The notes under the pieces are model-generated. The model ran no database searches, was not told where the DNA came from, and was given only the letters and a program-made list of their open reading frames with translations. Source: Peptacetobacter hominis (GTDB lineage: Bacteria > Bacillota > Clostridia > Peptostreptococcales > Peptostreptococcaceae). Taken from it: a DNA stretch of 64,000 nt. The position numbers and the translations under genes are program-made. Positions 7,888 through 16,397 of this stretch are shown here, piece by piece; the first letter of the stretch is position 1; every line of letters starts with the position of its first letter. The stretch lies in assembly GCF_006861675.1 (NCBI RefSeq), contig NZ_SGJB01000004.1, positions 1 through 64,000 of the forward strand. Reading direction: 5' to 3'.

Positions 7888-8979
7888 TTATTCATCCAGA
7901 AAATCGTAGAAATCCTCATTTCCAGACTCTACAAAATCATAAAGTGCATTCTGTTCAAAGAACATCTCATCCCGGAATTCAATATATTCACTGTACTTTG
8001 CCTTTAACTGCCCGTTTATATAATCTCTGTCTCTCTCTGAATATGTTCCTACAAAGAACATCCCGTCTATACAATAATATATCGCTTTTATATCATTATT
8101 TATTACATATGATTTTTTGCCGACATGGTCGTTGTTGAAATTGAATCTCGTAAAGAATACCGCATCCTCCATATCACTTTTAAGCATATAAGGATTATCT
8201 ACATAGAATTTTTCTGCAAATTCCTTATAATCTCCATTTATTGTATATACGGTTACATACTCTTCCTTTGATATCTCATCAAACACTTCAAAATCATACA
8301 TAGGCTCAATATCTGCAATAAGCACAGATTCCAATCTGAATCCAAGTTCTTCATCCTTTGCTATATTGACTGCCATTTTGCAACTATAATATCCGTCGCT
8401 GTCTTCATATATTACATCTACTACATATTTTCCGTTTCCTCTTTCGTGTACATCTGTTTTCAGAAGAGCTCCGTTTATTTTTGTTATATGCATAGATCCT
8501 ATCTCTTCACTTTTTGAATAATATGTAAGTCCCTCTCTGTCCCAAGCTATAAGCCTCATAACCATATAGTTTACAAATTCTACTTCTGTTTCTATTTTTT
8601 TGCATATTTTAGGGAACATATCGTATATAGTAATCTCTGTTTCAAAGTTGTTTATTATATCTATATATTCGTCGATATTTCCAGAAAGCTCTTTTCCGTA
8701 TTTTATATTTCTGCTTCCAAAATGCTTTATAAGGAAAAGTGCCTCTTCCTCTTCTATAAATATTCTATCCGATCCAAGACCTCCCATAAGTCTTTCTTCT
8801 TCTATTCTTTTCTCATCATCTGATGGATTTCTCAGACTTACATAGTCGCAAAGTCCCAGTCCCTCAGAATCCAAAAGGAAATACTGATAAAACTCTCCAT
8901 TCTCATCTTCTCTTTTTATAATAAGTCCCATACTTCCCATAAGTCTGGAATTTGTAATCTTTGCATATATAAACTTCAT
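7888..8979 (-). CDS. hypothetical protein, 363 residues
   Basis: I do not recognise a family. The protein is acidic and soluble, without signal peptide or membrane helices. It opens MKFIYAKITNSRLMGSMGL, has a negatively charged cluster near residue 75 (FIEEEEALFLIKHFG) and an acidic tail (FYDFLDE). Aromatic and acidic residues dominate, as in several clostridial proteins of unknown function. The start follows AGAGAGG. It appears monocistronic. Confidence 0.8.
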   Translation of the reverse strand: MKFIYAKITNSRLMGSMGLIIKREDENGEFYQYFLLDSEGLGLCDYVSLRNPSDDEKRIEEERLMGGLGSDRIFIEEEEALFLIKHFGSRNIKYGKELSGNIDEYIDIINNFETEITIYDMFPKICKKIETEVEFVNYMVMRLIAWDREGLTYYSKSEEIGSMHITKINGALLKTDVHERGNGKYVVDVIYEDSDGYYSCKMAVNIAKDEELGFRLESVLIADIEPMYDFEVFDEISKEEYVTVYTINGDYKEFAEKFYVDNPYMLKSDMEDAVFFTRFNFNNDHVGKKSYVINNDIKAIYYCIDGMFFVGTYSERDRDYINGQLKAKYSEYIEFRDEMFFEQNALYDFVESGNEDFYDFLDE

Positions 8980-9131
8980 ATTCTACCTCTCTTTGTTATT
9001 CATTATGTCTATATTTTATCACAATGAAACCATATGCCCAACCTATCTAAATAATTTCAAATTTTTCTGTACTTATATAACATACTGTTGTATACTATAT
9101 AGAAATACATTTCTGGAAGGGGGAATATAAT

Positions 9132-9860
9132 TTGAAAAAAAGAGCAGCATTTTTTGATATAGATGGAACACTTTACAGAAATTCACTTATGGTAGAACAC
9201 TTCAAAAAGCTTATAAAATATGAAATTATAGATGAAAAAACATGGATTGAGCATGCCAGAAGCACTTATGTAGACTGGGATACAAGAAAAGGCGATTACG
9301 ACGACTATTTACTAGAGGTCTGCAATATTTATGTGGAATCTCTAAAAGGCGTTGAATGGGACAGTATAGAATTTGCTACAAAGCAGGTAATGAAAACAAA
9401 GGCTGATAGAGTATATAAATTTACAAGAGAAAGAATAAAAAAACATCTCGAATCTGGAGATATTGTAATATTTATTTCTGGAAGCCCCGATTTTCTTGTA
9501 AAGAAAATGGCTGAAAAATACGGTGTAACCGATTATCTTGGAAGCCAGTATATTGTCAGGGATGGATATTTTACAGGAGAACTTGTCCCTATGTGGGATT
9601 CAAAAAGTAAAAACAAAGCCATTGCAGAATTTGTGGAAAAATACAACATAGATCTTTCAGAGTCATACGCATACGGAGATACTCATGGCGATATAAATAT
9701 GCTTAGAAATGTCGGGCATCCAGTAGCCATAAATCCAACCTTTGAACTTTTTGAGGGTATTAAAAAAGATAAGGAACTTTCTTCTAAAACAGAAATAGTT
9801 GTGGAAAGAAAAGATGTACTTTACAGAATGAATGCCAATGCTAATATTTCACAGTTCTAA
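9132..9860 (+). CDS. HAD-superfamily phosphatase, subfamily IB (SerB-like)
   Basis: This is a 242-residue haloacid dehalogenase-type phosphohydrolase. Motif I is FFDIDGTLY (nucleophile Asp9, general acid Asp11), motif II is IFISGS near residue 115, the motif III Lys is in the SKSKNKA stretch, and motif IV is YGDTHGDINML. The IB layout with a helical cap after motif I resembles phosphoserine phosphatases and similar small-molecule phosphatases; the substrate cannot be read from sequence. The start is a TTG, supported by GGAAGGGGG upstream and no better ATG. A terminator follows. Confidence 0.88.
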   Translation: MKKRAAFFDIDGTLYRNSLMVEHFKKLIKYEIIDEKTWIEHARSTYVDWDTRKGDYDDYLLEVCNIYVESLKGVEWDSIEFATKQVMKTKADRVYKFTRERIKKHLESGDIVIFISGSPDFLVKKMAEKYGVTDYLGSQYIVRDGYFTGELVPMWDSKSKNKAIAEFVEKYNIDLSESYAYGDTHGDINMLRNVGHPVAINPTFELFEGIKKDKELSSKTEIVVERKDVLYRMNANANISQF

Positions 9861-9869
9861 CAAAAAATC

Positions 9870-9910
9870 AGGAGCTACATTAACATTATGTTAGTGTAAC
9901 TCCTTTTTAA
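9870..9910 (+). terminator. intrinsic terminator
   Basis: A hairpin AGGAGCTACATTAACA / TTAGTGTAACTCCT with a short loop is followed by TTTTTAATTT. Confidence 0.8.
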
Positions 9911-9964
9911 TTTCTATAATAAATATATCACTATATAATATATTCATTTCAGAACGTGTAAATA

Positions 9965-10471
9965 TTAAAAATATCTTTTTATATGTTTTCTGATATCTCT
10001 TTCATAAAATAATATAAACTGACTGTATACTATATCATAAGCAACAAATGCAACATTATAAAATGGTACAAGGAATATAAGGCTCATCTCTTCTGATATA
10101 AATTCTCCAAGAAGAAAATTAAGCACGACAAATATTATATTCGCAAATACAATTTTTATAATCCATTCAATTTTTATGTCTCTTCCCCTTTCAATAAATT
10201 CTTTTACAGAACCATATATTGCAAAAGTAAGGGCAAACAGTATCCATTGAAATTTATTCGATATTATCAGAAATGATATAAGCACAGATGCTATACTGAA
10301 AACGGCACCTGCTCTGCTTCCGTACTCCATAATTATTATAGATGAGATAAGTGATGCCAGTCCCATTATGAATATTGTGTTAATAGGAACAAAATTCATG
10401 GCTATAAGTATAATAGCCTCAAGTGCAAGCATCATACCTCCAGATGCAATTATCTTGCTCTTTGATGCCAT
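9965..10471 (-). CDS. small integral membrane protein of unknown function
   Basis: The 168-residue protein has about five hydrophobic helices, beginning LALEAIILIAMNFVP, with a charged loop (KEFIERGRDIKIEW) in the middle and a basic tail (YERDIRKHIKRYF). The compact fold recalls ECF-transporter S components, but no specific family motif is visible. It is last in a three-gene set with a Cys-rich protein and a DUF5685 protein, 17 bases after the former. GAGGTGAG precedes its ATG. Confidence 0.75.
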   Translation of the reverse strand: MASKSKIIASGGMMLALEAIILIAMNFVPINTIFIMGLASLISSIIIMEYGSRAGAVFSIASVLISFLIISNKFQWILFALTFAIYGSVKEFIERGRDIKIEWIIKIVFANIIFVVLNFLLGEFISEEMSLIFLVPFYNVAFVAYDIVYSQFILFYERDIRKHIKRYF

Positions 10472-10488
10472 ATTATCTCACCTCATAA

Positions 10489-10923
10489 TTAACAGCAAGT
10501 TATGAAATCTCCACCCATACATTCGCAGCATGAGTCACAGCACCATAACTGACAGCATGTTGTACAGCAGTCATCTCCACAGCAACAGCAACATGGAAGA
10601 CATCCTGACGAATCATATCTTCTTCTCTCGTTGTAATATCTGGCTCTGTTGTCGTATCCATTTCTGTATCCGTTGAATCTGTTGTATTCCTCATCATATT
10701 CTCTATTATCCGGATCCATGAATCTTGCCTTTTTCATATAATCCTCGCTTTCTTCATACATCCCCAGTTTTGAGGCTGCCTTCCCAGCAAGGTAAAACCA
10801 TTCAGCACTTCTATCTCCAGGCATTACTGTTTTTAAAAGATCATATGCTGCTGAGAATCTTCCACTTTCTATCATTCTTTTTGCTTCAATAACTATATTT
10901 CTATCTGCATAATTTCCATACAT
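10489..10923 (-). CDS. TPR-like protein with a Cys-rich tail (J-domain-less relative of clostridial DnaJ-type proteins)
   Basis: The N-terminal half (about residues 8-75) is helical and reads like two TPR units (SAEWFYLAGKAASKLGMYEE). A Tyr/Asn/Arg-rich linker follows, then a tail with 17 Cys, mostly in pairs (LPCCCCCGDDCCTTCCQLW) ending GGDFITCC. I recall clostridial J-domain proteins with the same TPR plus CC-rich tail, but here the J domain is absent. The tail probably binds metal or an Fe-S cluster. The ATG at 10923 is preferred over the in-frame one at 10950 because AAAGGAAG precedes it. It overlaps the end of the DUF5685 gene by 23 bases, suggesting translational coupling. Confidence 0.75.
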   Translation of the reverse strand: MYGNYADRNIVIEAKRMIESGRFSAAYDLLKTVMPGDRSAEWFYLAGKAASKLGMYEESEDYMKKARFMDPDNREYDEEYNRFNGYRNGYDNRARYYNERRRYDSSGCLPCCCCCGDDCCTTCCQLWCCDSCCECMGGDFITCC

Positions 10924-11761
10924 TTTCCGCACTTCCTTTCTTTTCTCCATATAATATATTTTTGTATCTTAGATATACTCCTGAAAACATAATATTATCT
11001 ATAATCCCTATATTCCATTTAAGTTTCAGCTCGTCTATCGATTTTGATGCCATTCCAAGACATATTGAAATAAGTCTGTCCACCTTTTTTTTCAGTTCAT
11101 CATCCGACGGAGAGTAATTTACAAATGGATTGTATCTTCCCTTTTTCAAATCTTCCTCCAGATCTTCATATGCATCCAAAGTATATATATATTTGCCTAT
11201 ATTGAATCCTATATCTCTTAGATATACCTCATACTCATCATTTTTATATGCAAATATTTCTCCCATTATTCTACCGAATGTATTCGATACCTCATCTATA
11301 TCTGTAGATTTATTTCTTTCAAGTTCTGCAAGCTTATCCAGCTCTTTTTTTATTATTTCGGCTTTTTCAGGATACATTTTCTTTGCTTTTGATGCACTGC
11401 TTTTTCCTATTGAAAAAGCTATTTTATCTTTTATTCTTCCATCGTCATTTACATTGTCCTCAAGTTTATAGTATGTAAGAAGTACATTCATAGCGGCTGC
11501 ATATTCTGTAATTTCATTTATTAGAACCTTCTTTTTCTTCATAGGGTTTGCTATGCACACCTCTTCTGTTACCTTTGACTCAGGATTGTATATTGCCGAA
11601 AGCAGAACTATAAGAAATGTTATATCATAATTCAGAGAAAATCTTGAAATTTCACCGTGCTCTCTTTTCAGACATTTACAAAGTCCACAGTAATAACTTC
11701 TGTAGTGCTCGTATTCTCTGAATGTAAGATCCATTTTATTTATTTTTACATATCCAAACAT
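10901..11761 (-). CDS. DUF5685 family protein
   Basis: The 286-residue protein starts MFGYVKINKMDLTFREYEHY and has the early YYCGLCKCL Cys motif typical of the DUF5685 family of clostridia and related bacteria. It is mostly helical, with a Lys/Glu-rich middle (residues about 110-160) and DAYEDLEEDLKKGRYNPF near residue 200, recalling helical prenyltransferase-like folds. Function is unknown. It heads a three-gene operon with the Cys-rich TPR-like protein and a membrane protein. GAAAGGAAC precedes the start. Confidence 0.85.
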   Translation of the reverse strand: MFGYVKINKMDLTFREYEHYRSYYCGLCKCLKREHGEISRFSLNYDITFLIVLLSAIYNPESKVTEEVCIANPMKKKKVLINEITEYAAAMNVLLTYYKLEDNVNDDGRIKDKIAFSIGKSSASKAKKMYPEKAEIIKKELDKLAELERNKSTDIDEVSNTFGRIMGEIFAYKNDEYEVYLRDIGFNIGKYIYTLDAYEDLEEDLKKGRYNPFVNYSPSDDELKKKVDRLISICLGMASKSIDELKLKWNIGIIDNIMFSGVYLRYKNILYGEKKGSAENVWKLCR

Positions 11762-11885
11762 TTAAGTTCCTTTCAGTCGTTTATTTATTATATTGATTAT
11801 AGCACTTTTTATATCTTTTGTTGTGAATAATATTTAATCTTTATAGATTATTAATATTTTGATGGATTAATATTTCCCAGAAAAT

Positions 11886-11925
11886 AGAATACCTGTACTT
11901 TTTAATCAAGTACAGGCATTTTTTA
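11886..11925 (-). terminator. intrinsic terminator after the epimerase gene
   Basis: Arms CCTGTACTT (11892-11900) and AAGTACAGG (11908-11916) form a hairpin with T-rich flanks on both strands. It lies directly after the epimerase stop on the minus strand. Confidence 0.75.
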
Positions 11926-11932
11926 TCTTTAT

Positions 11933-12595
11933 TTATTTCATAACCGCAGATTTTATTATATCTACTTTCTCACTATATGTCTTTCCATCTTCTCTGAAAA
12001 GTGCAGATGTTCCAAGCACATATACATCAACTATATCTCTGTCCATCATTGCAATCGTATCCGGATTTATATTTCCATCCACTTCAACTATAGGTCTTTT
12101 ATCCATATGAGCAGTCATTTTCTTAAGCTTATCAAGCTTCTTTAAAACCCCCATATTAAATTTCTGACCTGCAAATCCAGGATTTACAGTCATCATAAGA
12201 ATCATATCTATTTTATCCAGATACTTTTCCAGTACTTCTACAGGAGTCTGAGGACTTATTGCTATAGACACTTTTATTCCTGCATCCTTTATCATCTGTA
12301 TATCTCTTTCTACGTCGTCACTTGCTTCAAAGTGAAACGATATATACTCAGGCTTTATATGACTGTACATTTCTATATATTTACCGGGATCTATCGTTGC
12401 AAGATGTATATCAAGAGGAATACTTGTTTCCTTTTTTATATATTCTAATGCATATGGACCCATAGCAAGATTATTTACAAAAATTCCGTCCATTACATCA
12501 CAATGCAAAATATCCACATTTGCTTTTTCTAGTTTTTCAAGTTCTTCCTTAAGTGCAAGCTGATTTGCACACATTATTGATGCTGCTATTTTCAT
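11933..12595 (-). CDS. ribulose-phosphate 3-epimerase family protein (possibly allulose-6-phosphate epimerase)
   Basis: This is a TIM-barrel epimerase of 220 residues. Family motifs are HCDVMDGIFVNNLAMGP (metal-binding His/Asp), LDIHLATIDP, and MMTVNPGFAGQKF at the phosphate site; VEVDGNI carries the second catalytic Asp. The SIMCAN start, LMMTVNPGFAGQKF and the long PEYISFHFEASDD segment look closer to the AlsE-type branch than to classical Rpe (which has SILSADF and NPGFGGQ). The exact substrate is uncertain. The ATG at 12595 has GGAGG in front; the frame extends upstream to 12625 without support. Confidence 0.88.
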   Translation of the reverse strand: MKIAASIMCANQLALKEELEKLEKANVDILHCDVMDGIFVNNLAMGPYALEYIKKETSIPLDIHLATIDPGKYIEMYSHIKPEYISFHFEASDDVERDIQMIKDAGIKVSIAISPQTPVEVLEKYLDKIDMILMMTVNPGFAGQKFNMGVLKKLDKLKKMTAHMDKRPIVEVDGNINPDTIAMMDRDIVDVYVLGTSALFREDGKTYSEKVDIIKSAVMK

Positions 12596-12774
12596 AATAT
12601 CCTCCAGAAATGCAGCCCTCAACATTTATCTTTATCCTACAAACTTATTCTATATTTTTTTATACATTTTATCAAGATTTATATTTATTTATTGTAATAT
12701 TCAGTATGTTTCAATTTTACGAAACATTTTTTCAGCCAAATAGTTTTAAATTTTCAAAAAATATAAAAAATGTA

Positions 12775-12803
12775 TTGACAGCTTTGCCGTAAAAAGTCAT
12801 AAT
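12775..12803 (+). promoter_or_regulatory. promoter for the YkvI-like/aminotransferase unit
   Basis: TTGACA (12775-12780) and CATAAT (12798-12803) are spaced by 17 bases. They lie about 60 bases before the ATG at 12863. Confidence 0.8.
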
Positions 12804-12862
12804 ATTATTAAATTTCTAAAAATCCGGATTGTATACAAGTTCATTAAGATAGAGGTGAAATT

Positions 12863-13939
12863 ATGAGTGAAAAAATCAGTATTGGAAGTGTTATAAAATT
12901 TGGAGGTGCTTATATAGCATATATTATAGGTTCAGGTTTTGCGACAGGTCAGGAAATAGTACAGTTCTACACATCCTATGGTATGCTAAGTATTGCTGCT
13001 GTTCTTATAAGTATGTTTCTATTTGCATGGGTTGGTGCAACTGTAATGCGTCACGGATATGAGAGTACTGTTTCTGGAGACAATACAGGTGCATACCAAA
13101 AATTCTGTGGAAAACATTTAGGAACTTTCTATGAATACTTTGTTGCATTCTTTCTTTTCTGTGTAGTTGTAATCATGCTTTCTGGAGCTGGGGCTACTTT
13201 AAACGAATACTATGGACTTAACCACTATGTAGGAAGTGCAGCTATGGCTATAGTTGTGTATCTTGCATATGTATTTGGTCTTAAAGGACTTATAAATATA
13301 ATCGGGACTATCGGTCCTGTAATAATAGTTTTTACAATTGGAGTTGGTATAATATCTATATTAAATTCAACAGGGGATCTTTCTTCTGCAAATAGTATAA
13401 TAGCTTCTATGGAGATTCCAAAGGCATCCCCTCAGTGGTGGCTTAGTGGTCTTCTTTATGCAGCATATAATATTTTCGGTTCTATTATATTCCTTTCAGA
13501 ACTTGGAAAAAATGCAAAATCATCAAAAGAAGCTTCTATGGGAGGTGCATTCGGAGGAATAACTCTTATGGTAGGTACTCTTCTTATGAACGTAGCATTC
13601 CTTGCAAATATAAGTGAAGTTGGAGCTCTTGAAATACCTACACTTTATCTTGCAGACAGAATTTCTCCAGTTATAGGAGTTATCTTCTCTGTAGTACTTA
13701 TACTTGGGATATTCTCAACAGCAGCTCCTATGACATGGACTGTATGTGACAGAATAACAAAAGAGGGCACTGTAAAATCAAAAGTTGTTGCAGCTGTTGT
13801 TGTTATATTGGCATTTATCGGAGGTCAACTTCCATTCGGACAGCTTGTAGGTACTATATACCCTTGGACAGGTTATCTTGGATGTCTTCTTTTTATCTGT
13901 CTTGCGGTATACGAAATCAAGAACAGAAAATCATTGTAA
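12863..13939 (+). CDS. YkvI-like membrane carrier (APC-type fold)
   Basis: The 358-residue protein has about ten membrane helices and opens with the broken first helix typical of LeuT/APC-fold carriers (YIIGSGFATGQEIVQFYTSYG). It resembles the YkvI family of putative transporters seen in Bacillus and clostridia, whose substrates are not established. GAGGTG precedes the ATG. It is 18 bases upstream of a PLP-dependent aminotransferase gene; the pairing suggests that the carrier moves an amino acid or amino-acid derivative handled by that enzyme. Confidence 0.85.
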   Translation: MSEKISIGSVIKFGGAYIAYIIGSGFATGQEIVQFYTSYGMLSIAAVLISMFLFAWVGATVMRHGYESTVSGDNTGAYQKFCGKHLGTFYEYFVAFFLFCVVVIMLSGAGATLNEYYGLNHYVGSAAMAIVVYLAYVFGLKGLINIIGTIGPVIIVFTIGVGIISILNSTGDLSSANSIIASMEIPKASPQWWLSGLLYAAYNIFGSIIFLSELGKNAKSSKEASMGGAFGGITLMVGTLLMNVAFLANISEVGALEIPTLYLADRISPVIGVIFSVVLILGIFSTAAPMTWTVCDRITKEGTVKSKVVAAVVVILAFIGGQLPFGQLVGTIYPWTGYLGCLLFICLAVYEIKNRKSL

Positions 13940-13957
13940 TTACAGAGGTGAAATAAT

Positions 13958-15058
13958 ATGAAGCTAAAAATCAGAGATGAACTTACACAACTTGAAAAAA
14001 ACAGCTATGCTTCTGCAGAACTTGTAATTCCTGAAAATTGTATAGATTGTGGAGAGGGATGTAATCCTTATGGATATCCAAAGGAGATATTAGATACTTT
14101 TAAAAATTTTGATACAGATAAGATTTTTCCATATCCTCACAGTATGGCAACTACAGATGCCATAATCGATTACTGGAAAAACGAATGCAATCTTGAAAGA
14201 GAAAACATATTGCTTGCTGATGGAAGTATCTCCGCTCTTTATCTTATAAATAATATTTTTAATATAAAGGGAGCGAAGGTACTTGGGTTTGCACCGCAGT
14301 TTGCAGATTTCTCAGCAAATATAAGATTACTTGGTATGGACTACAAACCTTTTTATGCAAATGCAGAGAATAACTTCAAAATGAATGTTGAAGATCTTAT
14401 AGATACAGTAGACGAGACATACAGTCTGGTATATATAGACAATCCTAACAATCCAACTGGACAGATATTCGGCTGCGATATGATAAAAAAACTTCTTGAT
14501 AAATGTGCCGAACTTGGAGTATGTGTCATTATCGACGAAGCATACGGAGATTTTATGAAAAAGTCAAATTCATCAGTTCAGTTCCTTGAGGATTATGAAA
14601 ATCTTATAGTTGTTAGAACTTTTTCTAAGGGATTTGGTCTTGCAGGTCTTAGAGCAGGATATATTCTTGCTTCAAAGATGATAATCTCCTATATGAATAA
14701 GCTTTCAAACCCTTATCAGATAGGAGAACTTACCAGAGAACTTGCTGCATCTGCACTTAAAGTTGGCAATAATTTAGATGCAACTATGGATGAGTTCTCA
14801 GATGCGAAGTCTCAGATACAGAAAATAATAGGAAATAATCTAAACATGGCAGAGACAGGTATGTCTGTATCAATCTGTACTCTTTACCACAAAGACAGCA
14901 ATATCGACCTTCAGTCAGAGTTTCTGAAATATGGAGTTCTTACTGTACCAGGTGCCGAGTTTGACGGACTTGACAAGTCTTTTGTAAGGGTAAGAATGCC
15001 TAAAAAAAGCGAACTTCCTTCGCTACTTGATGCAATAGCTAAAATAGACCTAGCCTAG
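13958..15058 (+). CDS. class I/II PLP-dependent aminotransferase (HisC/CobD-like)
   Basis: The 366-residue fold-type I enzyme shows IDNPNNPTGQIF (cofactor Asn), VIIDEAYGDF (cofactor Asp/Tyr) and RTFSKGFGLAGLRAGY, in which the Lys forms the PLP Schiff base. Near the N terminus it has an unusual ENCIDCGEGCNPYG stretch. Its overall form is close to histidinol-phosphate aminotransferases and threonine-phosphate decarboxylases. No histidine or cobalamin genes lie nearby, so the substrate is open. It is co-transcribed with the upstream carrier and ends at a terminator. Confidence 0.88.
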   Translation: MKLKIRDELTQLEKNSYASAELVIPENCIDCGEGCNPYGYPKEILDTFKNFDTDKIFPYPHSMATTDAIIDYWKNECNLERENILLADGSISALYLINNIFNIKGAKVLGFAPQFADFSANIRLLGMDYKPFYANAENNFKMNVEDLIDTVDETYSLVYIDNPNNPTGQIFGCDMIKKLLDKCAELGVCVIIDEAYGDFMKKSNSSVQFLEDYENLIVVRTFSKGFGLAGLRAGYILASKMIISYMNKLSNPYQIGELTRELAASALKVGNNLDATMDEFSDAKSQIQKIIGNNLNMAETGMSVSICTLYHKDSNIDLQSEFLKYGVLTVPGAEFDGLDKSFVRVRMPKKSELPSLLDAIAKIDLA

Positions 15059-15087
15059 TCTATTATATAAATAAAATTCCTTTAGTC

Positions 15088-15119
15088 AAACGGTGATATA
15101 ATTCACCGTTTTTTATTTT
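15088..15119 (+). terminator. intrinsic terminator after the aminotransferase gene
   Basis: A hairpin AAACGGTGA / TCACCGTTT with a 6-nt loop is followed by TTTATTTT. Confidence 0.85.
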
Positions 15120-15130
15120 GAAAATATAAA

Positions 15131-15205
15131 AATTCCGGCAATACCTATCTTATAGGTATGTCGCCGGAACCGATTTCTAATATATAATATCTTCTCATCT
15201 CGTCA
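15131..15205 (-). repeat. 3'-UTR repeat with terminator hairpin, copy 1
   Basis: The hairpin (15133-15169) has outer arms TTCCGGC/GCCGGAA and inner arms ATACCTAT/ATAGGTAT. On the minus strand it is followed by a T-run, so it can terminate the alcohol dehydrogenase transcript. The flank beyond it (AATATATAATATCTTC, near 15180) is nearly identical to that of copy 2 at 17242-17315. The shared unit therefore extends about 70 bases, beyond the hairpin alone. Confidence 0.75.
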
Positions 15206-15236
15206 ATTCTAAATAGTTCAGATATCACTGGAATAT

Positions 15237-16379
15237 CTACATAGACTTTCTATATATCTCTTCTAATGCTTTTTTATCAAATACAACTGGATGATTTTCT
15301 ATATTTCCAAGAGAAACCTTAAATGCATTTTCAGCCATCCAAGGTATATCAGATTCCTCTATTCCAAGTTCAGAAAGCCCTCTATCAAGTCCTATTCTCT
15401 TTATAAATGCTCTTACTCTGTCGGCACAGTCAAGTGCACTGTTTCCACCAAGAAGAACAGAAATAGTAGCGTATCTTTCAGGGTCTCCCTCCCATGAAGC
15501 TTCTACTATCGCAGGTGTAAGAGCTGCAAGGCCTTCTCCATGTACTATATTTTTTATTCCACTTGCTGGATGTTCCATAGCATGAGGAAGAGCACAACCA
15601 GATGCTCCTATTGCCATACCTGCAAGAGTACTTGCAAGTGTTATTTTCTCCCATACAACAGTATCTCCTGTTTCATCTTCAACTGCAGGAACTCCATTAT
15701 CAGCTATCAGTTTCATAGCATATGCTGCATATGCATCAGACATTGGTGTTCTTTTCTTTGTAACATATGCTTCCATTGAGTGTGCAAGAGCATCAAATAT
15801 TACAGCTGCTCTTACTCTTTTGGGCATTGTCATCATAAGTTTTGGATCTACTATTGAAACTTTTCCATATATGGCAGCGCTTCTTATAGATTTTTTATCT
15901 CCTGTTTCACCATCTGTAAGAACTGCATAACAGTTACCCTCACTTCCTGTACCACATGTAGTAGGAACAAGTACAAGTGGAAGCGCCTTGTCTGAAGACT
16001 TTCTTCCATACATATACTCAACTGCATCTCCTCCATTTTCAGCTATAAGTGCTATAGCTTTTGCAGCATCCATTATACTTCCTCCGCCAAGAGCAACTAC
16101 TACATCACAGTTTTCTTTTTTAGCAATTTCAGCTCCCTGATGTACAGTTGATACAAGAGGATTCCGCGTTACTTCATTGAATATAACACCATCTATTCCC
16201 TCATTTGCCAGAAGTTCCACTGATTTTTCAAGAAGTCCTGATTCCTTTGAACTTCTTTTACCTGTAACTATAAGTGCTTTTTTCCCGTATTTTGCTGTTT
16301 CACGTCCAAGCTCATTTATCTTATCGCATCCAAATAATATATTTACTGGTAGATTGTAGTTAAATTCTATTTTCTGCAT
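15237..16379 (-). CDS. iron-containing (group III) alcohol dehydrogenase
   Basis: This NAD(P)-linked Fe-ADH of about 380 residues has the dinucleotide site ALGGGSIMDAAKAIAL, then VPTTCGTGSE, and the iron ligands in DALAHSMEAYV, HAMEHPASG and NIVHGEGLAA. It is likely to reduce an aldehyde or oxidise an alcohol in fermentation; the substrate is not evident. An in-frame TTG at 16394 lies inside the ribosome-binding site. The ATG at 16379, with TGGAGGAAA in front, is the better start. It follows the DnaA-domain protein gene by 18 bases and ends near a terminator repeat. Confidence 0.93.
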   Translation of the reverse strand: MQKIEFNYNLPVNILFGCDKINELGRETAKYGKKALIVTGKRSSKESGLLEKSVELLANEGIDGVIFNEVTRNPLVSTVHQGAEIAKKENCDVVVALGGGSIMDAAKAIALIAENGGDAVEYMYGRKSSDKALPLVLVPTTCGTGSEGNCYAVLTDGETGDKKSIRSAAIYGKVSIVDPKLMMTMPKRVRAAVIFDALAHSMEAYVTKKRTPMSDAYAAYAMKLIADNGVPAVEDETGDTVVWEKITLASTLAGMAIGASGCALPHAMEHPASGIKNIVHGEGLAALTPAIVEASWEGDPERYATISVLLGGNSALDCADRVRAFIKRIGLDRGLSELGIEESDIPWMAENAFKVSLGNIENHPVVFDKKALEEIYRKSM

Positions 16380-16397
16380 GTCATTTTCCTCCAAAAT

